Of a stretch of DNA of 64,000 bases, positions 34,522 to 43,911 are shown piece after piece. Under the pieces are notes generated by a model that worked only from the letters and a program-made list of their open reading frames with translations, did not search any database and was not told the DNA's origin. The first letter of the stretch is position 1. Each line of letters begins with the position of its first letter. Where the stretch lies: positions 17,046-81,045 of the forward strand of contig CALMRZ010000032.1 in assembly GCA_937872225.1 (NCBI GenBank), in the 5' to 3' direction. The stretch is from an uncultured Spirochaetota bacterium. GTDB taxonomy: Bacteria > Spirochaetota > UBA4802 > UBA5550. A program made the position numbers and the translations under genes.

Positions 34522-35148
34522 ATGGCATTTCGCTTTATTCCTCAGGAAGTTAAATTTTTTGATATGTTCGACCAGCAAGCTGACAAGATCACCGCCGCGG
34601 CCCAAGCCTTCAAGGAACTGGCCGCCACGGGCAAATGGGACGACAAAGGAATAACGATGCTGCGCGACCTGGAGCATGAAGGAGATTCCATTACCCACGA
34701 CATCATCGACAAGCTGAACCGGACCTTTATAACCCCCTTCGACCGGGAAGACATCCACTCCCTGGCCCATGAGCTTGACAACGTTGTGGACATGCTCTAC
34801 ACCACGTCAAAGCGCCTGCGCCTCTACAAGCTCAATGTCGTCAACAATGACCTCATACAATTTTCCGACCTGATCGTGCAGTCGGTCATGGCCCTGAGCC
34901 GCGGCATCAAGGCCATGCGGAACCACAAGAATCCCAAGGACATCTATGACGCCTGCATAGAAGTCAACCAGATTGAGAACATGGGGGACCAGCTCAGGGA
35001 CGCCATTATTCTCAAGCTCTTCGACAAGACCAAGGACCCGATCAAGATCATCAAGTGGAAGGAGATTTTCGAAAGCGTCGAGACCGTCCTCGACATCTGC
35101 GAGGACATCGCCAACCTGGTGGAATCCATACTGGTCAAGCAGGGGTAG
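34522..35148 (+). CDS. DUF47 / PhoU-like accessory protein
   Basis: 208 residues, all alpha-helical, with the PhoU-type metal motifs (LEHEGDSITHDI; HELDNVVDMLYTT; NQIENMGDQLRDAI). Strong ribosome site (AGAAGGAGA) 7 nt before ATG. DUF47 proteins usually sit beside PiT transporters and are thought to control them. Here the PiT gene is 13.6 kb away, and this gene instead converges with phoR (3 bp between stops). It is distinct from the true PhoU at 37618-38274. Confidence 0.88.
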   Translation: MAFRFIPQEVKFFDMFDQQADKITAAAQAFKELAATGKWDDKGITMLRDLEHEGDSITHDIIDKLNRTFITPFDREDIHSLAHELDNVVDMLYTTSKRLRLYKLNVVNNDLIQFSDLIVQSVMALSRGIKAMRNHKNPKDIYDACIEVNQIENMGDQLRDAIILKLFDKTKDPIKIIKWKEIFESVETVLDICEDIANLVESILVKQG

Positions 35149-35151
35149 CGG

Positions 35152-36885
35152 TCATATTCCAATAATGAACTTCGTTCCCGACGATGAAGAAGTCACGTTG
35201 ATGCTCCATCCCAGTATCTCCGCCGCGTGCTTCACGATCGACAGCCCCAGGCCGGTCCCCCCGGTGGCGCGGGACCTGCTTTTGTCGACCCGGTAAAACC
35301 GCTCGAACACGCGGTCGAGGGATTCCTCGGGAATGCCGATGCCGGTATCAACAATGGCAACGGTGACGCCCCCGCCGGATTTTTCCATGTCCACGGTGAT
35401 CGACCCTCCCTCGACGTTATAATTGATGGCATTGTCAATTATGTTGAAAAAGATCTCCTCCGCTAAAAAACGATTACCGGCAATCCGGGCGTTCTGGCCG
35501 TCCGTGTTGAAGGTTATGGCGACATTCTTCTTCTGCGCCTTGGGTCCGAGGATATCGATGCTGGTTCCTATTATCTCCCGCACGTCTATGTATTCCGTGG
35601 TGAATTCCCGCGATGTTTCAATACGGTTCAGCTTCAGTATATCGTTAATGAGGGAACTCTGGCGGTCGACGTTCGCGAGGGCCTTCTGGAGAAGTTCTTT
35701 CGACATGACCGGGTCTGCAAGGTGCGGCTCCATGGTCTCAAGATAGCCTTTTAAAATAGCGATAGGCGTTTTCAGTTCGTGGGACATGTTGCTTACCAGG
35801 TCCGTCTTCATCTGCTCGACCTTTTTCTTCTCGGTGGTGTCGTGAAGAACGATGAGTATCCCGCCGGGATTCTCATCGCCCGCGATGGGGTTGATAAAAA
35901 CGTCGCAATGCCTGCCGCTGAGAAACGTCTCCTCAAAACTCATCGCGATGTTTGTTCCATGGGTCTGCTCGATCCGTGAATTCAGACTGCGATTGCGTAT
36001 TGCTTCAAAAAAAAGCTTGCCCACCACTTCAGACTCGATACCCAGGAGCGACTTGAAAGCCCGGTTGGCGATCAGGATTGTCTTGTCACGTCCGACAACG
36101 GCAATGCCATCGTGAATGCTCTCGATGGTTATTTCCAGCTTGTTCTGCTCAAAGAGGAGCGAATTGATCTTTTCCACGACAGTATCCGCCAGACGGTTCA
36201 GCGCCTTCTGCAGGGTCCCGATCTCGTCATCGCTGTAATTGGAGATCCTCCGTGAAAATTCTCCGTTGGAAAAATCGCGGGCAAATCGCACGGTCTCATT
36301 GATGGGCCTGGTAATTCTCCGGGTCACCAGGATGACGATAAGCAGCGACAAGGCCAGGGCGATGCCGCCGGCCATCAGGATGTATCCCCGGAGCAGCGCG
36401 ATGTTCTCATCCACTTCGCGCAGCGGCTTGGCAAGACGAATGATCTCGGCATCGAATTTTTTCGCCATATACAGCATGTCGGTCCGGAGGGTGGAACTGT
36501 AGCGTATGCTTTCGCCCGTTCCCCGGTTTATTGCGTCCTTGATTTCAACCCGGTAACGATGGTTGTCCATGCCGTCTATATTTTCATATTCCGAATCGGC
36601 AATGACCTTGCCGTTGAAGTCTACCAGCGTAATGCGCAGGTTGATTATGGCGGAAAGCTCCCGGATCCGCTTTTCCCGGAGGTCCGCGGTACCGGCCAGA
36701 TAGCGTTGCGGCTGGTTGCGTATCTCCAATTCGATGAAGCTGATTTTTTCCGCCATTTCGCGCTTGAGGATCGAATGATGGTAGTCCCTTATTTCGTCGA
36801 TTATCAGCAGCAGAAGCACGGCCACAAGGGTGGCGATAAGGATCATGAACGAGATAATGATGCGGTTGCTTATCCGTTTAAACAT
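35152..36885 (-). CDS. phoR: Phosphate-regulon sensor histidine kinase PhoR
   Basis: 577 residues: TM1 at ~10-30, a periplasmic domain of ~130 residues, TM2 near 165-190, HAMP (RRITRPINETVRFARDFSNG), PAS (~245-345), HisKA with SHELKTPIAILKGYLE (His at ~366), and HATPase with N (NIIDNAINYN), G1 (DTGIGIP) and G2 (GGTGLGLSIV) boxes. E. coli PhoR has almost no periplasmic domain; the larger one here resembles PhoR/PhoP-R kinases of other phyla. It phosphorylates PhoB, whose gene ends 9 bp upstream. It is last in pstB-phoU-phoB-phoR. Confidence 0.93.
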   Translation of the reverse strand: MFKRISNRIIISFMILIATLVAVLLLLIIDEIRDYHHSILKREMAEKISFIELEIRNQPQRYLAGTADLREKRIRELSAIINLRITLVDFNGKVIADSEYENIDGMDNHRYRVEIKDAINRGTGESIRYSSTLRTDMLYMAKKFDAEIIRLAKPLREVDENIALLRGYILMAGGIALALSLLIVILVTRRITRPINETVRFARDFSNGEFSRRISNYSDDEIGTLQKALNRLADTVVEKINSLLFEQNKLEITIESIHDGIAVVGRDKTILIANRAFKSLLGIESEVVGKLFFEAIRNRSLNSRIEQTHGTNIAMSFEETFLSGRHCDVFINPIAGDENPGGILIVLHDTTEKKKVEQMKTDLVSNMSHELKTPIAILKGYLETMEPHLADPVMSKELLQKALANVDRQSSLINDILKLNRIETSREFTTEYIDVREIIGTSIDILGPKAQKKNVAITFNTDGQNARIAGNRFLAEEIFFNIIDNAINYNVEGGSITVDMEKSGGGVTVAIVDTGIGIPEESLDRVFERFYRVDKSRSRATGGTGLGLSIVKHAAEILGWSINVTSSSSGTKFIIGI

Positions 36886-36894
36886 AACCGGCCC

Positions 36895-37584
36895 TCATTT
36901 CTTGAATCCATACCCGACTCCGGAAAATGTCTTAATTACGTTTTTATACGGGCCCAGCTTTTTCCGGATATTCATCACATGGACATCTATGGTCCGGTCG
37001 ATGACATACACATCCTGTCCCTTGATGCTGTCGATGATGTTGTCCCGGGTGAAGACCTTACCCGGGTTTGCCAGGAGAAGACGGAGGATCTCGAATTCAG
37101 TCTTGGTCAGATCGACCCCTTTTCCGTCAACGCAGAGGCTGTAATGGTCGGGATCAAGCTCAATCCCTTCATGGACAATCGTTTTTGAAATGTGTTCACC
37201 GTTTTCCATCCGGGAAAGGCGCCTGAACATGGCCTTGACCCTGGACTTAAGCTCCTTAACGCTGAAAGGCTTGGTCATGTAATCGTCGCCGCCCAGCTCA
37301 AGCCCCAGGACCCGGTCGATCTCATCGGAGCGCGCCGAGAGAAATATGATGGGAATACTTTTATAATGTTCCGAAGCGCGAACCCGACGGCAGAACTCGA
37401 AGCCGTCGATGCCGGGCATCATGATATCAAGAATAAACAGGTGGGGAACGTCGGTTTCAAGCGCCCTCAAGGCCTCCTCCGCCGACGAATAGCAATACAC
37501 ATCATACCCTTCAGCCCGCAGGTTTATCTTTATGATATCCTGGATGTCTTTTTCATCATCAATGACGAATATCTTTTTTTGCAT
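36895..37584 (-). CDS. phoB: Response regulator PhoB, OmpR family
   Basis: 229 residues. Receiver domain with acidic pair (VIDDEKD), phospho-acceptor Asp at ~53 (FILDIMMPGIDGFEFC), and conserved Lys (TKPFSVKEL). The C-terminal winged-helix DNA-binding domain has LTKTEFEILRLLLANPGKVF and RTIDVHVMNIRKKLG. It should bind tandem 11-bp sites, which is the spacing seen in the arrays of this island. It lies between phoU (33 bp upstream) and phoR (9 bp downstream). Confidence 0.94.
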   Translation of the reverse strand: MQKKIFVIDDEKDIQDIIKINLRAEGYDVYCYSSAEEALRALETDVPHLFILDIMMPGIDGFEFCRRVRASEHYKSIPIIFLSARSDEIDRVLGLELGGDDYMTKPFSVKELKSRVKAMFRRLSRMENGEHISKTIVHEGIELDPDHYSLCVDGKGVDLTKTEFEILRLLLANPGKVFTRDNIIDSIKGQDVYVIDRTIDVHVMNIRKKLGPYKNVIKTFSGVGYGFKK

Positions 37585-37617
37585 GATTAACCCCGACGCC
37601 GGCGTTCAGCGCCTATA

Positions 37618-38274
37618 CTACTCGTCTGCGTGCCGGATGTCAACACCTTCGATATAATAAATGGCCCGTTCCGCGATATTCGTGATATGGTCGCCGATGC
37701 GCTCCAGCGCTTTCGACACCATGATGAGGCCGAGAGCCTGGGATATATTGTGGGCGTTTTCGGCCATATAGGTAAAGAGCTCCCGGTAGACCTGCATGTT
37801 CAGGGTGTCGATGTCCCTGTCACGGCTTATAATTTCCCGCGCCTTTTCCGCTTTCCGTTCCGTGATCGCCGTAAAAACATCGCGGAGCATTGTTATCGCC
37901 AGATCCGCCATCCTCGGTATGTCCACCAGGGGCTTTAACGTCGGACGCCCGTGAAGATTGATGGCCTCGTTGGCTATGTTGGTCGCAAGGTCTCCGATTC
38001 GCTCCAGATCGGTGTTAATTTTCAGCATGGCCAGGACAAACCTGAGGTGCACGGCGGCCGGCTGACGGGTGACCAGGATCCTGATGCACTCGTTGTCTAT
38101 TTCAACCTCCAGATCATCCAGCATGGAATCGTCCCGGATTACCTGCTCGGCCAGATGGGAATCCGAATCCTTCAATGCCCGGACTGATTTCGCAATTGAC
38201 TCAATGGCCAGATCGGCCATTTCAAACATTTTCGATTTTATTGCTTCGAGCTCCTGCTCAAGATGCGTGATCAT
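37618..38274 (-). CDS. phoU: Phosphate-signalling protein PhoU
   Basis: 218 residues; start at 38274 (MITHLEQELEAIK) with GGGGGAG 5 nt upstream. Two three-helix-bundle repeats each carry the PhoU metal motif (INTDLERIGDLATNIANEA; SKALERIGDHITNIAERA). It links PstSCAB to PhoR and prevents signalling when phosphate is plentiful. 16 bp downstream of pstB. Confidence 0.94.
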   Translation of the reverse strand: MITHLEQELEAIKSKMFEMADLAIESIAKSVRALKDSDSHLAEQVIRDDSMLDDLEVEIDNECIRILVTRQPAAVHLRFVLAMLKINTDLERIGDLATNIANEAINLHGRPTLKPLVDIPRMADLAITMLRDVFTAITERKAEKAREIISRDRDIDTLNMQVYRELFTYMAENAHNISQALGLIMVSKALERIGDHITNIAERAIYYIEGVDIRHADE

Positions 38275-38290
38275 CCATGCTCCCCCTGTT

Positions 38291-39046
38291 TTATCCAAAC
38301 TTACCCGTGATATAATTTTCGGTCATTTCTATGTCCGGCTTGGTGAATATCTTTTCCGTCGAATTAATTTCTATGAGATCGCCCAGGTAGAAAAATGCGG
38401 TTTCATCGCTTACCCGGGCCGCCTGCTGCATATTATGGGTGACGATAATGATGGTATAATTCTTTTTGAGGTCCTGTATCAGCTCTTCTATCTTCTGCGT
38501 CGAAATGGGGTCCAGTGCCGACGCCGGTTCGTCCATGAGGATGACCTCAGGCTGAACCGCGATGGTGCGGGCTATGCAGAGCCGCTGCTGCTGGCCCCCG
38601 GACAGGCCCAGGGCAGACTCGTCCAGCCGGTCCTTGACCTCGTCCCACAGGGCGGTGCTCTTCAGGGACTTTTCGACTATGCTCTCTATCTCGTACTTGT
38701 CCTTTATGCCGTTGATCTTCAGGCCGTAGGCAATGTTTTCAAAAATCGACTTCGGGAAAGGGTTCGATTTCTGGAACACCATACCGACCCTCCGTCGGAG
38801 AGACGTTACATTGAACCGGGGATGGTATATCGATTCATTGTCGATATTTATGTCCCCTTCCACTCTGGTGTTGGGAATGATATCATTCATCCGGTTAATG
38901 CACCTGAGAAAGGTGGACTTGCCGCAACCTGAAGGGCCGATAAGGGCCAGGACCGTGTTGCTCTTTACGGAGAGAGTCACATTTTTTATAGCCGCGGTGG
39001 CTCCATAATAAAATGTCAAATTCGAAGCGGTTAATTTTACGGTCAT
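38291..39046 (-). CDS. pstB: Phosphate ABC transporter ATP-binding protein PstB
   Basis: 251 residues. Walker A ([20 protein letters not shown], the PstB form), Q-loop ([11 protein letters not shown]), ABC signature ([16 protein letters not shown]), Walker B ([13 protein letters not shown]) and switch His ([13 protein letters not shown]). It energises PstCA. It is first gene of the pstB-phoU-phoB-phoR operon, behind a five-unit Pho array. Confidence 0.96.
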   Translation of the reverse strand: MTVKLTASNLTFYYGATAAIKNVTLSVKSNTVLALIGPSGCGKSTFLRCINRMNDIIPNTRVEGDINIDNESIYHPRFNVTSLRRRVGMVFQKSNPFPKSIFENIAYGLKINGIKDKYEIESIVEKSLKSTALWDEVKDRLDESALGLSGGQQQRLCIARTIAVQPEVILMDEPASALDPISTQKIEELIQDLKKNYTIIIVTHNMQQAARVSDETAFFYLGDLIEINSTEKIFTKPDIEMTENYITGKFG

Positions 39047-39125
39047 TTCAGCATGCCTGCGGGTTTATTTTTATCGCCTGGATTCTGGGCTCATAGTATA
39101 CTTGATACCACGCTAGTTCCAGTTT

Positions 39126-39180
39126 GATAATTATAAAGATTTGTTAAATAATTATAACAGAAATATGAAGATTTTGTTAA
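39126..39180 (-). promoter_or_regulatory. pstB promoter: Candidate Pho box (five 11-bp units) before pstB
   Basis: Read on the minus strand the units are TTAACAAAATC, then TTCATATTTCT, then GTTATAATTAT, then TTAACAAATCT, then TTATAATTATC, all contiguous. It ends 79 bp before the pstB start. The TTAACA-type units recall PhoP boxes of Gram-positive bacteria. Confidence 0.6.
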
Positions 39181-39230
39181 ATTCCTCGCCCTGTCGGGGG
39201 GGCATGGCCCCGTAAAGTCCCGGTTTACAA

Positions 39231-39274
39231 TTCATTTCATATTCATATTTTCTTCATAATTTCTTTAAATATCA
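39231..39274 (+). promoter_or_regulatory. pstS promoter: Candidate Pho box (four 11-bp units) before pstS
   Basis: Units TTCATTTCATA, then TTCATATTTTC, then TTCATAATTTC, then TTTAAATATCA are contiguous and end 49 bp before the pstS ATG. This is the clearest array in the window and precedes the gene most strongly PhoB-controlled in other bacteria. Confidence 0.65.
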
Positions 39275-39323
39275 TCCTTAATGTTTTAAAGAAAAATAAT
39301 TATCCATTCAGGAGGATGCATAC

Positions 39324-40151
39324 ATGAAAAAAATAATAATACTGGCGTGCGCGGCGGTGATTTCGTTCGCCATGACAGTATCACTGGTTTCCTGCAAGAA
39401 AGACAAGGGAAACCGCGTGGTGGTGAAAGGATCAACGACAGTTCTGCCCATAACCCAAAAGGCCGCTGAGGCTTTCAAGAAAACCGAGGGGATCAATGTG
39501 TTTGTCGAGGGAAGCGGTTCGGGAAACGGCATCAAGGCCCTCATTGAAGGGGGCTGCGACATAGCAAACTCGTCACGCGAAATGAAGGCCGAAGAGAAGG
39601 AATCCGCCAAAAAGAAAGGGATTGAGGTCAAGGAAATCCTGATCGCCTATGACATGATCGTCCCCATCGTCCATCCGTCAAACCCGGTAAAGAACCTTTC
39701 CATGGACCAGCTTAAAGCAATCTATGACGGTTCAATCAAGAACTGGAAGGAACTGGGCGGCAAGGATGAGAACATTGTCGTTATTTCCCGTGATACCAGC
39801 TCCGGGACCTATGAGATCTGGCACGAAAAGGTCATGAAAAAAACAGACGTCCGCGGCGACGCATTACTCCAGGCCTCCAACGGCGCCATCATAACAACCG
39901 TGGCCGGGAATTCCAAGGCGATAGGGTATGTCGGGTTCGGCTATATCAATGACACCGTGAAAGGCATTACGGTAAACGGTATCGACGTAACTATTGAGAA
40001 CGGTAAAACCGGAAAATTTCTGATATCCCGCAAACTGTACATGTATGTCAATAAAAACAAGCTTTCGGATAAGGCACAAAAATTCATTGATTATCTGCTG
40101 AGCGCCGCGGGCCAGACGCTGGTGAGAGAGGCTGGTTATATTCCACTATAA
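39324..40151 (+). CDS. pstS: Phosphate-binding lipoprotein PstS
   Basis: 275 residues; AGGAGG 8 nt before ATG. Lipoprotein signal with lipobox LVSC (~21-24). Phosphate-binding features include KGSTTVLPITQKAAEAF at the start of the mature protein, EGSGSGNGIKALIEGGCDIANSSR, and SRDTSSGTYEIW. It captures phosphate and hands it to PstCA. It has its own Pho array and terminator, so is transcribed separately and probably strongly. Confidence 0.95.
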   Translation: MKKIIILACAAVISFAMTVSLVSCKKDKGNRVVVKGSTTVLPITQKAAEAFKKTEGINVFVEGSGSGNGIKALIEGGCDIANSSREMKAEEKESAKKKGIEVKEILIAYDMIVPIVHPSNPVKNLSMDQLKAIYDGSIKNWKELGGKDENIVVISRDTSSGTYEIWHEKVMKKTDVRGDALLQASNGAIITTVAGNSKAIGYVGFGYINDTVKGITVNGIDVTIENGKTGKFLISRKLYMYVNKNKLSDKAQKFIDYLLSAAGQTLVREAGYIPL

Positions 40152-40171
40152 CCAGTCAGGAACACCGACAT

Positions 40172-40206
40172 AAAACCGGATCAATAAAGTATTGATCCGG
40201 TTTTTT
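40172..40206 (+). terminator. Intrinsic terminator after pstS
   Basis: A 15-bp perfect stem (40172-40186 with 40190-40204) and 3-nt loop AAG is followed by a T-run. The core is ACCGGATCAATA pairing with TATTGATCCGGT. It is the clearest terminator in the window. Confidence 0.9.
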
Positions 40207-40255
40207 AGCGCAACTGTATTTCTCTAATAACTGGAATCCCTCCATCAGACAATTC

Positions 40256-40299
40256 TTAACAATATTTTTACCCGACCATAATTTTTTCTTCATCATCCT
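40256..40299 (+). promoter_or_regulatory. Candidate Pho box (four 11-bp units, one weak) before the porin
   Basis: Phased 11-mers TTAACAATATT, TTTACCCGACC, a weak ATAATTTTTTC, and TTCATCATCCT lie 93 bp upstream of the porin start. Confidence 0.4.
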
Positions 40300-40391
40300 C
40301 TGATCATATTTCAAGTGAACTTCACAGTTCAAGCAAGGCTGCACCTTGTGCTGCTTTGATATGATGAACTCACTTTTATACGGAGGATTTT

Positions 40392-41792
40392 ATGAGATTC
40401 AAGATTCTGAGCCTGTTCATTGCACTGGTCGTTGCCGTGAACGGCGGGGTTGTCCTGGCCCAGCAAAAGCAGGACAGAAATGCGGCGAACCAGAAAGCAT
40501 CCGCCGAAGAGAAAAAGGGAGAAGACAAGAAGGTCGAACAGAAAAGCGACGACAAGGCCCTCGAAGCCATCAAGGACATCTACCGCCGCCTCGACATCGG
40601 CGTCAAGATCTACATGGACTGGATCGGCCAGTGGGGCCACAAGGACCCGTCAACCTTTGACAGGGTCGGCGGCCAGAAGCAGGACCCCAGTTCCTACAAG
40701 GAAAAGAACAACAACGCCTTCAGGATCAACCGCGCCTACCTGGATGTCAGGTACAAGATCAACGACATCCTGAGCGCGCGGCTGACTTCGGATGTGGACG
40801 CTGCAGTAACGCCGGCAGCGGACAGCAACGCGGCCTTCCATCTGTACCTGAAGTACGCCTACCTTGACGCGAAAAAAGACTTTGGGCCTGTGTGGATATC
40901 CGGGACGGCGGGCCTCATCGAAACGCCGACTGTCGGTCTGATAGACAAGATAAGCGATTACCGCTGGATCAGCCAGAACTATATCGACCAGTCGAAGAAC
41001 ATCATAGGCAAATCGATAGACAACTCGGCCGACCTGGGCATCAAGGCCTCCTTCGGCGTGATGAAGTACCTGACCCTGACCGGGTCCTTCACCAACGGCG
41101 GGGGCTACAAGAAGGACGAATCGAACTCCTACAAGGCCGTCACCTATCTCGCCCAGGTGAACCCGGTGAAGGAGCTGCACCTCCTCGGCTTCGGGAGAAA
41201 CGAGATCACCGACAAGTATGATTACACCGGCAAGAAGGCCAAGCGCGAATACTATGGCTACGGCGTCGTCTATTCCACCGATCTCATCAAGGCCGGCATG
41301 ACCCACGTCTTCCCCTATTTCACCACCGTTGGCGTGGCGTCAAAGTTCAACACCGCCTACAAATGGAACGGCGCGGAGCTCTACTGCTATCCGAAGCAGC
41401 GGCGCGGCGCCATGATCATCGATGCATTCCTGAACTTCAACCTCGGTGCCGTTGTACCGCAGGCGCCCCTCCTGGTCACCGGCCGCTTCGTGTACGGGCT
41501 CCAGAGGGCGACAGACCAGAAGTTCTACTATGACACCGAATATAAAAAGGAGCGCACATCCCTCCTGTATGCCCTCGGCCTCGGGTGGCAGTTCAACAGG
41601 AACGTGCGCGTCCTCCTGGGCGGCGAGATACAGAAGTATATTGTCAGGAAAGCCCGGGAGCTCCGCTACCTTGAAAACACTTCTTCCGGCACCGACTGGT
41701 ATGGAAATTCAACCGCCGGGTATGTATTTGCCGGGTCAAAGGATCCGAAAGACACCAAGCGGGTTTATGTTAAGGCTGAGGTTACGTTCTAA
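40392..41792 (+). CDS. Outer membrane porin, possibly phosphate-selective
   Basis: 466 residues; GGAGG 6 nt before ATG. Signal peptide (~1-23, ending VLA-Q). A charged, coiled-coil-like stretch (~25-65, rich in K, E, Q) is followed by a beta-barrel: alternating strands from ~70 onward and a C-terminal strand ending KAEVTF with terminal Phe. I cannot assign a porin family by eye, but position directly after pstS, its own Pho-like array, and the conserved pairing of porins with Pst genes in other bacteria (OprP/PhoE) suggest phosphate or anion uptake. Confidence 0.72.
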   Translation: MRFKILSLFIALVVAVNGGVVLAQQKQDRNAANQKASAEEKKGEDKKVEQKSDDKALEAIKDIYRRLDIGVKIYMDWIGQWGHKDPSTFDRVGGQKQDPSSYKEKNNNAFRINRAYLDVRYKINDILSARLTSDVDAAVTPAADSNAAFHLYLKYAYLDAKKDFGPVWISGTAGLIETPTVGLIDKISDYRWISQNYIDQSKNIIGKSIDNSADLGIKASFGVMKYLTLTGSFTNGGGYKKDESNSYKAVTYLAQVNPVKELHLLGFGRNEITDKYDYTGKKAKREYYGYGVVYSTDLIKAGMTHVFPYFTTVGVASKFNTAYKWNGAELYCYPKQRRGAMIIDAFLNFNLGAVVPQAPLLVTGRFVYGLQRATDQKFYYDTEYKKERTSLLYALGLGWQFNRNVRVLLGGEIQKYIVRKARELRYLENTSSGTDWYGNSTAGYVFAGSKDPKDTKRVYVKAEVTF

Positions 41793-41799
41793 CCAGCCG

Positions 41800-41833
41800 C
41801 ATCCCCCTGCCGGCCATCGCCGGCAGGGGGATG
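41800..41833 (+). terminator. Strong hairpin after the porin gene
   Basis: A 15-bp perfect stem (CATCCCCCTGCCGGC and its complement) with loop CATC starts 8 bp after the stop. Only GTATTATTG follows, so the T-run is poor, but the stem is very stable. Confidence 0.75.
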
Positions 41834-42348
41834 GTATTATTGCCGAGTTATCGGTACATGTAACCGTCTCAAAGCGAACCCCCGAGGGAAATTTAAAGAC
41901 AACCCCTGTCCCGCACAACCCATGCTATCTAAAAAATCACCGTGCCATCGGCATGTCAACCTATCCAGTCCATGGGAAGATCTCCCGTGATCTTTTGTTC
42001 AGGGCCAACCGGTATTTGTACAGGCGCAGAGGTGAATCTTCGGATATGTATACAGTGTACGGGAACCATTGAGAAAATTTCTTACTCCCGTCAGAAAACC
42101 ATAGAACCTCTGTCCCTGCCCTGGTGAAAAAAATATACCTCATATTAATAAAAATCTGGACAATAATCCGGCTCGTCGGTTGCTATTTTCAGATGCAATC
42201 TGATTTTGACGAGACAGGGATTACCCAGCTGTTATAACATTGGCACACATCAGCAGTTGCAGCACATGCAGAAAGAACACCCTTTTCTATCCATCTGAAA
42301 AAAATATAAAGATGACGATGAAAAGAACAACTCTACATGGGGGTTTAT
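41834..42348. other. Intergenic region without a recognisable gene
   Basis: About 515 bp between the porin terminator and the amidohydrolase. Open frames here lack ribosome sites and family resemblance. A TTGACG at ~42206 and TATAAC at ~42233 are spaced too widely for a normal promoter. I see no Pho array. Confidence 0.5.
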
Positions 42349-43911
42349 ATGGGTAACACCACCGATAATCTGAGCAGAAAAGATTTCCTCAAGCTGACCG
42401 CGGCGTCCCTCGCCACCGCTGCCGTTGCCGGTTCCCAGACCGGATGCTCCACGCTTCAGGGGATGAAGCCGCCGTCAATGGAATCCAAAAAAGGGATGTT
42501 TCTGAAGAACTGCAGCATTGTCGATGTCGAGAAAGGCCTCGTCCTCAAGGGAAAAAGCATCACCATCGTCGACGAAAGGATCGTCAGGATCGACGACGCG
42601 AAGAACGCGCCGTCGCCGGACTTCGCGGTCATTGATGCCGACAACCGGTTCGTGATCCCGGGCCTGATCGACGCCCACTGCCACTCGACGCTTCCCTGCA
42701 TCAACGGCACCGACGTGAATCTCCTGAACGACGTGCTCATCCAGCTGGAGAGGAACTATGTGCAGCAGATCCACGCGGGGGTGACCACGATCAGGGACAC
42801 CGGGGCCGCTCCCAAGCTCCTTCCCAAGTACCTGGACAAGATCAGGAACGGGTCCATCGCCGGGCCGCGGGTGTGCTACTGCACCAGGTTCATCAACATC
42901 GCCAACAGCCATCCCGACATAAATCTCCGGGATGTGAGCGCCTTCGGCGGCATGATCCTCGCCTTTACCGGCGACCCGAACTGCAATTTCACCAGTATCG
43001 ATGACCTGAAGGAAAAGCTCGAACTGAACTACGGGAGCAAACCCAACTTCATAAAGCTCACCATGGACAACGTTTCCCTCCTGTGCGGCAGGGATAAGCT
43101 GGACGCCTATTCCGATGAACACTTCAAGATTATCCTTGAATCGGCGGCGAAGCATAACCTGCCGGTGGCCGCCCATGTCCACCACAAGTTCGGATTCGAC
43201 CGGGCCATCAAGTACGGCATCAACCTCGAACACACCATCTGCGACGCCGTGATACCCGACGGCCAGATCGCGCAGATGGCGGCCAAAAAACTGCACATCG
43301 TCCCCACCATGCTCTTGGGCCAGCTCCTCTCCCACGAAGAGAGCTACAGCGAGATCCCGAAGGAATTCCGGAGCGACTTCATAGACAACGAGCTCAAACT
43401 GCGGCGGGAGTTCCTGTATAATTTCGACGAGAAGTACGCGCAGCCGGCCCTTCACAGGGTCAACATGGAGCTGCTGAAGAACTACAAAAAATACCCGTGC
43501 AGCGAGCTCTACGGCCGCAAGATACTCCTCACCAGGTCCGAGGTCTACCTGGGCATCCTGAAATACGGGCCCGGCAATGTCCGCAGGATGAAGCAGGCCG
43601 GGGTCCTGATCGGCTGCGGCACCGACGCCGGCGTCGGGTTCTCCTATCACGGCCTCATCTGGCGGGAAATGGAGATGCTGACGCGCATCGGCTTCACCAA
43701 CCTCGAGGCGCTCCGCTGCGCCACCATCAACAACGCCAGAATTTTAAGGATGGACGACAGCATCGGAACCGTGGCTGCCGGCAAGCTGGGCGACCTGGTG
43801 CTCCTCGACAGAGACCCGCTTAAGGACATCACCGCCTGCCGCGAGCCGCTCCTGGTCATCAAGGGGGGCAGGGTCATGTACCGGTCCCCTGCAGCTGAGC
43901 AGACGGGTTAA
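42349..43911 (+). CDS. Tat-exported amidohydrolase lipoprotein (imidazolonepropionase/prolidase-like)
   Basis: 520 residues; start at 42349 chosen because GGGGG lies 5 nt upstream (an ATG at 42337 is in frame). The N-terminus has a twin-arginine-like motif with RK (SRKDFLKLTAASLATAA) and a lipobox SQTGC. The metal-dependent amidohydrolase barrel has DAHCHS (~107), a Lys that may be carboxylated (FIKLTMDN), AAHVHH, LEHTI, and a final Asp in GCGTDAG. The C-terminal return to the beta-sandwich is GKLGDLVLLDRDPL. It probably hydrolyses a cyclic amide or dipeptide outside the cytoplasm; substrate unknown. Monocistronic. Confidence 0.85.
   Translation: MGNTTDNLSRKDFLKLTAASLATAAVAGSQTGCSTLQGMKPPSMESKKGMFLKNCSIVDVEKGLVLKGKSITIVDERIVRIDDAKNAPSPDFAVIDADNRFVIPGLIDAHCHSTLPCINGTDVNLLNDVLIQLERNYVQQIHAGVTTIRDTGAAPKLLPKYLDKIRNGSIAGPRVCYCTRFINIANSHPDINLRDVSAFGGMILAFTGDPNCNFTSIDDLKEKLELNYGSKPNFIKLTMDNVSLLCGRDKLDAYSDEHFKIILESAAKHNLPVAAHVHHKFGFDRAIKYGINLEHTICDAVIPDGQIAQMAAKKLHIVPTMLLGQLLSHEESYSEIPKEFRSDFIDNELKLRREFLYNFDEKYAQPALHRVNMELLKNYKKYPCSELYGRKILLTRSEVYLGILKYGPGNVRRMKQAGVLIGCGTDAGVGFSYHGLIWREMEMLTRIGFTNLEALRCATINNARILRMDDSIGTVAAGKLGDLVLLDRDPLKDITACREPLLVIKGGRVMYRSPAAEQTG

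Noticed and set aside
42206..42239. TTGACG ... TATAAC as a sigma-70 promoter
   Set aside because: The spacing of about 21 bp is too long for a standard promoter.
42444..43823. Other-frame open stretches across the amidohydrolase
   Set aside because: The main frame has Tat signal, lipobox and all metal ligands; others are shadows.
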